This document shows positions 58,225 to 64,000 of a stretch of DNA of 64,000 bases, piece after piece. The stretch is from assembly GCA_963920705.1 (NCBI GenBank), contig CAWUCO010000289.1:62001-126000 (forward strand), read 5' to 3'. Under the pieces are notes generated by a model. It was not told the DNA's origin and did no database searches. It worked only from the letters and a program-made list of their open reading frames with translations. How positions within the stretch are numbered: the stretch's first letter is position 1; every line of letters begins with the position of its first letter. Source of the DNA: Odiellus spinosus. Lineage: Eukaryota; Arthropoda; Arachnida; Opiliones; Phalangiidae. A program made the translations under genes and the position numbers.

Positions 58225-58720
58225 AGGTCTACCCCCATTTCGCCCAAAAACATTTGGCCCAATGCCCATTTCGCCCAATCTCAAAAAATCTAACCTAACC
58301 CTACCTAACCTAACAATTGGGCGAAATGGGAATAGATCATTTTGGGCGAAATATTTTGGGCGAAATGGGAACATACCCATTAGGTTACCTTTGAAAGTAA
58401 TCCCAAATAGGTTTGGCAAAAAATACAATTTATCTAAAATTGAAAAGCAAGCTGATTTTATTGGAGACCCCCACGGTTTGTACCCATTTCGCCCAAATAT
58501 TTCAATTCCCATGTCGCCCAAGACATTTTTAGCCCAAAATAATCTATTTGCATTTCGTTCAATCCTACTTCACCCAAACGTATTATCATTTGGCTCAAAA
58601 TTATCGATTCCTTGTAATAATTCGCCCAGTCCCACTTCGCCCAATCGTTTTATCAGTTAGCCAAGATCTATCTATTCCCATTTCGCCCAACCTAAAAATT
58701 CCTCTTGCCGAGTCACCTAA
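58225..58720. repeat. CCCATTTCGCCCAA minisatellite-bearing repeat
   Basis: Units with cccatttcgcccaa occur in both orientations around a telomere-like core (58290-58315). The second part matches 4890-5215 inverted. Confidence 0.6.
58290..58315. repeat. TTAGG-like telomeric repeat tract
   Basis: CTAACCTAACCCTACCTAAC and following bases: about five CCTAA units on the plus strand. It lies between inverted minisatellite blocks. Confidence 0.6.
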
Positions 58721-58724
58721 AATT

Positions 58725-58990
58725 ATTGGGTTGGGTTGGGTTAGGTTAAGTAAGGTTGGGTTGGGTTAGGTTACCAAAACTTATGAAGTAAATTGTTCTT
58801 TAGATTGCGTTGGGTTTGGTTAAGGTAGCTTGGGTTGGTTTGGGTTAGGTTAGGCTGGGTAAGGTGAGGCTGGGCTAGGTTATATTAGGTTAGGTTAAGG
58901 TAGGTTGGGCTGGGTTGGGTTACCAAAACTAATAAAGTTAATTGTTCTTTAGATTGGGTAGGGTTAGGTTACCAACACTAATAAAACGAA
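58725..58990 (+). repeat. Degenerate TTGGG/TTAGG array
   Basis: Runs of ttgggttgggttaggtta type alternate with three copies of ccaaaactaataaag(t)aa.ttgttctttagatt. This is a higher-order repeat of telomere-like units and a unique spacer. Confidence 0.65.
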
Positions 58991-59295
58991 TTTTTCTTTA
59001 GATACATCAAGAAGTGTGTGCATAAATAATTAAACGGGACGAAGGAACCGATCAAGAGGAAATATTTGGTGAAGGCATATGCCTTGGGAGTGGATTCCAG
59101 GGCGAAATAAGAATTGGACAAAATTGAAATTAGGCGCAATGTGATTATGCGAGATGAGAATTAGGGGAAATGGATAGTAGGCCTAATGGGACTTGGGATA
59201 TATGGATTGGGAATTGAGCCAGTTTGGATTGGGCCAATTTAGATAGAGCGAAATGGACTTGGGCCAATCCCGGTAGAACCGTCAGCCGCAGGGTA

Positions 59296-59809
59296 ATTAG
59301 TTAAAAACCTAGTTGCCTGTTGCCAGGCCACTAGAAGGAACAGGTTATTCCTAACGTAAGTACTACTTTCACAGTTGTAATTACAACTTTGAATGGACAG
59401 ATATGATTATCATTCCGAGAACACCCATCACAACTTTCAATGGACATATATTATCATTTTAAACGGGAGTGCCATTGATCCAAACCTTTCACGAATAACT
59501 CTGCGAAAATTTGTGTTATAGAATGTAACAAGCACCACTATTTCCAAAACTAAGCGATTGGGAAGTCTTGGGTACAGCATAATAGACCAAGTAGAAATTT
59601 TCGCAGTTATTCGTGAAAGGTTTGGATCAATGGCACTCCCATTTAAAATGATAATATATGTCCATTGAAAGTTGTGATGGGTGTTCTCGGAATGATAATC
59701 ATATCTGTCCATTCAAAATTGTAATTATAACTGTGAAAGTAGTACTTACGTTAGGAATAACCTGTTCCTTCTAGTGGCCTGGCAACAGGCAACTAGGTTT
59801 TTAACTAAT
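59296..59809. mobile_element. Near-perfect 514-bp palindromic element
   Basis: Arms of 217 bp (59296-59512 and 59593-59809) are inverted copies with only a handful of mismatches, around an 80-bp loop. The ends read ATTAGTTAAAAACCTAG. No coding content. It is MITE-like, and a transcript would fold into a very long hairpin. Confidence 0.85.
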
Positions 59810-60392
59810 ATTTGTCCCTTTGTAAAAAGTAGTCTGGGTGAACTGGTGAGTTAGTTTGTTTATTTTAATGTTGAAAAAAAAATTAAAACGTTTTCGTGCA
59901 AAACGACAAGTGTGAAAGTATCATTGTAAGCTGGGAAACCAAACAATTTCCTCTCCGAGAAACTTAACCTAACCTAACCCCGTGGGCAGCGTCAGAGGCG
60001 TAGCCTATTCTGGGTGGTTGCCAGAAGAAATACAATTATATAGGAAAATACAATTATACAGACAGAAATTAAATAGTTTTAGAAGAGTGGAAAATGAATT
60101 AAAATTAAATTTGAACGAAAGTTGCTACAAATCAATTAGTGATAATCAGCACAAGCTGCCTCAGGCAGAATTAATACTCGTGCGGGTATGCTCAGTTTAT
60201 TAAAAATTAAATATCATTACACGAGGAATATGCTGATAAATGTTGCCCCTGGTGATTGACTTTAATTTGACAGGTAACGTGACCTGAGGTTTGTTGACCA
60301 GTATCTTGATTCGTTTAATTGTGCAAAGAGATATCTTTCATATTTTTCAATATTTAATGTATGTATAGATATTCACAGTAATTTTACTGATA

Positions 60393-60980
60393 TTTGCACG
60401 CTTAGACCATCGAGAAATTACCCCCCAGTAATATTGGTTTTATTTTTCTCTACCTCTAATGATACTAGTTTCCTCCTTTCATTCCAAATAATAACCTTAA
60501 TACAAATGTTTTCCATTGATTCCAATATATTGCTAATATACTCTTAAGACGATTGCTAATTACCTTTCCATTTAGTGGAATTGGATGAGGGTTTAAAACA
60601 GTTGGTCCTGATTCCCTAGTAAAATGTTGAGAACCAATGTATTTGGCACTCTTCTTATAATCAAATTTATCAATAGAGGCTAACCACTTCTCAAACTTTA
60701 TAAACTGTTTTTTTGGATTAGGAAACCTATGGTAGGCTATTCCTTTCACTTCTCCTCTTGAATCATTTTTACAAACTCCATAATAACATTTTTTTACCGT
60801 CATAATCCCGACGTACATGAAAGCTGACATCTTGTCCTAAATTTTCGTTTCTTTGAGCTGTTTAACGGTGGCGCTACGCTCGTTATGGGTAACTGTTTTG
60901 GGGAAAAAATCAATAGAGGCTTTTGCTTGCCTTACGACTCCTTCTGGGGGTAATTTCTCGATTTAGCGTAGCTACGGTAG
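60393..60980. mobile_element. TIR element containing a THAP exon
   Basis: ATCGAGAAATTACCCCC at 60409 and its complement at 60946-60963 form the core of the TIR. A further gc.acgct(t/a)a extends it outward. The element is short and holds only the THAP frame, so it is probably an internally deleted derivative of a THAP-type transposon. Confidence 0.6.
60564..60830 (-). CDS. THAP-type zinc-finger exon, third Cys lost
   Basis: The minus frame from ATG at 60830 reads CYYGVC, then YHRFPNP, KWLASID and YIGSQHF. This is the spacing of a THAP DNA-binding domain (C-x2/4-C, FP, W, C-x2-H). The third zinc ligand is Gly here (IGSQHF where the family has Cys), one base from TGT. A good donor (AAG|GTAATT at 60564/60563) closes an 89-codon exon, so this would be the 5' exon of a longer protein. 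THAP domains are common in P-type and related transposases. The lost ligand suggests a dead copy. Confidence 0.6.
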
Positions 60981-61194
60981 CTGTAAGATAACGGATTAAC
61001 GTACGAAATCAGCTTACACCTGTTGGCAAAAAGTTGAGACACTACCTAAATTTATTTTTGAATTATAATTAAATTTGAATGATATTATGATATTTGAAGA
61101 GGAGTGATATTTTATTAGATAATTTATTTTAAGAAAAATTAAAGTTTAATAAAAAAGTAATGTTAAAAAAAATTAAACTGTAGACGTGATTCGA

Positions 61195-62210
61195 ACCGTA
61201 GATCACAGGATTTAAAATACTGAAAAACGAAGGCGGTCGGGGGAGAAAATAGTGACATCTATCGAGTAAAACCTGACCCTTCTACAACGTAGACCTTTAG
61301 TCTACGTTGTAGAAATCGTCCAACTAAGCCTTGGATGAAAATTTATAATAACTCATTTTGATTAATATTTAAGTCCAAATGGGAAATAAACTTATAAAAA
61401 TACAATTAAGACATTTCAAAAATCCAATAAACCAAAATAATTACCATGTTAGAGTCTTTTGTTAAAGATATAGAATGCTTACGCATCAAACCGATGAAAA
61501 ATTTTATGGCGTCTCTTTTCGCCACTCGCCCGCTTATTTCACTTCCGAAATTCTGCGGGTATAAAGCTAAAGGTGTCTCTTTTATCTATCCCAGTCTCCC
61601 AGTATAAATATAGAGAACCGAGGTCGCTTTTCAGCAGCGTGTAGGGAATTTGTGGGCTGGATGATTATTCGCCTGACGGCGCGTTCATTGGCTAGTGGTG
61701 GAACCATACGGAATTTCAACGCGTACGAACTTACGTTCATAGCAATGATAGAGCTTGAAGCTAGAGCCTTTTTTGTCTAAGCGGGCTGTGCAAGTACTCT
61801 ATGGGCGTTTATGCACTAGCTAGAGGCAACCGTAATTTCAACGCGTACAAAGCGAGCGACCATTCTGTATAACATAGATTTAAAATAAATTTTACTTTAT
61901 ATTAAAGTCTGATTGGGGGAAAAAAAAGGTCAAAAGCACACATATCGACATTAGATTAAACGAAATCACTCAAAAAAAGGTAAACAAAGATCTTCTAAAT
62001 TAGAGATAGGCCGGGGTAATCAGTGACGCTAGGTACAGACACAATGAACTTTAACGTGTATCAAAAAAAGCGTCATGGGTAATCCCATGATTTTTGAGCT
62101 TCACTAATGTATAAGAATCTCGGATCTTGGCAGCCAATGTTATTTCCCCATTGGAGTTAATACAGCCCAAACAAAGGAGCTGCTAATCGTCTACGGAAAA
62201 CTAGAGCTAG
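61195..62210 (-). repeat. Repeat family D, minus copy
   Basis: Inverse-oriented homologue of 39096-40250. It lacks the 175-bp MITE but carries extra sequence at about 61650-61700. It contains a perfect 14-bp-stem hairpin at 61275-61309 (ctacaacgtagac/gtctacgttgtag). Near its 3' end, ggttcgaatc (minus, about 61190) resembles a tRNA B-box. Confidence 0.65.
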
Positions 62211-62444
62211 GAATAACAGATGCTGGCGAATGCCAGCATCTAATACCACAATATTAAAATTAGAGAAAGCCTCATAACTGGGTATATTTTAGTAGACTGC
62301 AAGATGACTCATATTTATGATATTCAGATATTTTCAAACAAAGGGTTTGAATGGTCACTAAATTCCAAATGAAGGCTAGCCTAAAATATAGCGAAGAAAT
62401 TCAATGCATCCAGCCCATTTTCCGGGTAAATGTTTGATTGATTT

Positions 62445-62484
<40 letters not shown>

Positions 62485-62934
62485 GGTGGACTAGGCCTAT
62501 TTGGGAATCATTAAAAAACAGTTTGTAAGAATAATTTGCAAATTAAAAATAACCCAAAAGGTTTACGATTCAAAGAACAATCCAAACTGCCCATAGGAAT
62601 TTGGGTAATGTAATGTTAAAATTTTTTGTTTCGCCACTGGTAAAATTTTATTGTGATAGTAAATTAGGGTTGTGTCCTCACCTTTCTACCACAAAAATAA
62701 TCATTTAACCATTATAGTCTGCGAATTCAAATCAATTGACGTTTAGCTCGATAATGTTAAAGATAGGCTACATCGTTGGATTCGACAATGGAGTAGACTG
62801 TATTCCCCCACTGAAATCAGTGGAAATTTTGAATATTAGTAGACACACGATAGATAAAGATTCTGGGAAAATATCGTTTTGTAACTGCCATGGGATTTTT
62901 CTCAGCAACGATTTAAATTACCCAGAATTTTGAC
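62211..62934. other. Intergenic with a long poly-T tract
   Basis: A T-run of about 34 bases (62446-62480). The 65-codon frame at 62736-62933 has no recognisable domain. Confidence 0.4.
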
Positions 62935-64000
62935 ATAATTTGAGGTGCGGAAGCCCAAAATGCCTGTAAAAGTGTTCAACCTGCCGAACAACAAAGTTTT
63001 ACAGCAAATCAAATTCAAGGAGCGAGGCACAGACTATACAGCTAACTCGTATAGTCTTTGTGTTCTGAAAAAACAAAGAGAAATAACACCGCAAAAGTAT
63101 ACTGTAGTGGTTTTTATTAAGAAACACATTATTAGTAATTCGACGAAAAATAACAATTTTAGTGGCATTATATTTCAAACAATGTGGAAAAAGACCTAAT
63201 TCGTGCACCACAGTGGTAATTGGGAGGAGTCTGTACGTAAAATGGTAGCTTCACAGGCCATCGAACACCCGCTTAAACAAGTTCTCGAACGCGGACTTCT
63301 ACGTAAACCCTCGCAATGGAAGAAACTTGACGAGATTGGATTAGAAGACTTCCCGGTACTTAGTGACGAAGAAGTAAGAGACATTGTAATGAGCGACTTT
63401 AAAGCAAAGCGCGCGGAGTCTTACGTCGCTTTGACGATTGAAAAGTCCGGCTCTTTCAACGTTGAAGTTTGCCAAGTGGAAAAAGACCTAATTCGTGTTC
63501 GCGTAGGGAGTCAGTTCTCAGCCACGCATCAGGCTTTGATTCGATACATTCCTAATGGTATCGGGATTGATTCAGTTATTTCATGGTATTGCAACTGTAA
63601 AGGAGGGAACTTGACCATCAGAACTTGTGCTCACGTTAGCAGCCTTATTTGGTGCCTGGGCTATAAACGACACGAAGATAGAGGTAGCTGGTATCAATAT
63701 AAATTGCGTGCAGTCTGCGACGATGCTGGTGATTTGGACGATTTACCTAACATTGTTTGAAATATAATGCCACTAAAATTGTTAATTTTCGTCGAATTAC
63801 TAATAATGTGTTTCTTAATAAAAACCACTACAGTATACTTTTGCGGTGTTATTTCTCTTTGTTTTTTCAGAACACAAAGACTATACGAGTTAGCTGTATA
63901 GTCTGTGCCTCGCTCCTTGAATTTGCTTTGCTGCAAAACTTTGTTGTTCGGCAGGTTGAACACTTTTACAGGCATTTTGGGCTTCCGCACCTCAAATTAT
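62935..64000. mobile_element. 250-bp inverted-arm element carrying a SWIM-domain ORF
   Basis: Arms 62935-63184 and 63751-64000 are inverted copies with three differences by my reading. The right arm reaches the window edge, so the true end may lie beyond. Only the SWIM ORF lies between them. Long TIRs together with a SWIM finger are seen in Mutator-like elements, but no DDE transposase is present here. Confidence 0.75.
63242..63760 (+). CDS. SWIM zinc-finger protein, transposon-borne
   Basis: About 172 residues from the first ATG (63242); the open frame extends up to a GTG at 63203. The C-terminal half holds SWYCNCKGG...RTCAHVSSLIW then LGYKRH. CxC followed by CxH is the SWIM zinc-binding signature. 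The preceding part (LSDEEVRDIVMSDFKAKRAE, LIRVRVGSQF) matches the usual N-terminal region of standalone SWIM proteins abundant in invertebrate repeats. The stop (TGA 63758-63760) falls inside the right arm. Zinc ligands are intact and the frame is clean, so it may be recently active or domesticated. Role unknown: DNA or protein binding is expected of the finger. Confidence 0.7.
   Translation: MVASQAIEHPLKQVLERGLLRKPSQWKKLDEIGLEDFPVLSDEEVRDIVMSDFKAKRAESYVALTIEKSGSFNVEVCQVEKDLIRVRVGSQFSATHQALIRYIPNGIGIDSVISWYCNCKGGNLTIRTCAHVSSLIWCLGYKRHEDRGSWYQYKLRAVCDDAGDLDDLPNIV

Noticed and set aside
61180-61215. tRNA 3' half on the minus strand (ggttcgaatc)
   Set aside because: Only a B-box-like string is present; no D-arm or pairing acceptor stem, and it lies inside repeat family D.

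Overview
This window is eukaryotic, AT-rich and dominated by repeats. It probably comes from an arthropod. The evidence is a split chemoreceptor gene of the insect/crustacean gustatory-receptor type (seven membrane segments, C-terminal TY...Q motif), scattered TTAGG/TTGGG telomere-like tracts, and decayed transposons of hAT, Tc1/pogo-like, Copia, THAP-bearing and SWIM-bearing types. I cannot name the species.

The one host gene I can assemble with confidence is a gustatory-receptor-like gene on the + strand, 13841-25252. I propose five exons joined by phase-0 introns: 13841-14278, 20468-20992, 21842-21925, 24206-24274 and 25151-25252. Together they encode about 405 residues, the usual size for this family. 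Its introns are packed with mobile elements: a SINE-like retroposon, a hAT element nested in a roughly 3 kb long-inverted-repeat element, a 904 bp TIR element and a transposase relic. A ubiquitin-protease C-terminal fragment (10716-11156, minus) and an unassigned open frame (about 25388-25814) are the other possible host sequences.

Layout: 1-6.3 kb is a full-length copy of a 3.65 kb non-coding repeat ('family A') inside long inverted repeats, plus related fragments. 7.4-8.2 kb is a fold-back element. 9.8-10.7 kb is a degenerate satellite. 13.8-25.3 kb is the receptor gene. 28.9-32.7 kb is a 5'-truncated, decayed Copia retrotransposon with a SINE-like insertion. 32.7-34.4 kb is a decayed transposon-associated coding sequence split by a hAT element. 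37.2-40.3 kb holds a nested hAT and repeat family D. 41.8-42.6 kb is another hAT. 43-46.5 kb holds several minisatellites. 47.4-50.1 kb is a SINE-like piece followed by a second decayed copy of the same large coding family. 50.6-56.5 kb has two more family A copies. 58-59 kb is rich in telomere-like repeats. 59.3-59.8 kb is a near-perfect 514 bp palindrome. 60.4-61.0 kb is a TIR element with a THAP exon. 61.2-62.2 kb is an inverted copy of family D. 62.9-64.0 kb is a SWIM zinc-finger ORF between 250 bp inverted arms, running to the window edge.

The most notable observations are the terminal hairpin of family A with a paired base change between copies, the hAT and SINE-like insertions whose target-site duplications can be read exactly, the SWIM-ORF element, the long palindrome and the reconstructed receptor gene. 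All assignments rest on reading the sequence; no database search was possible.
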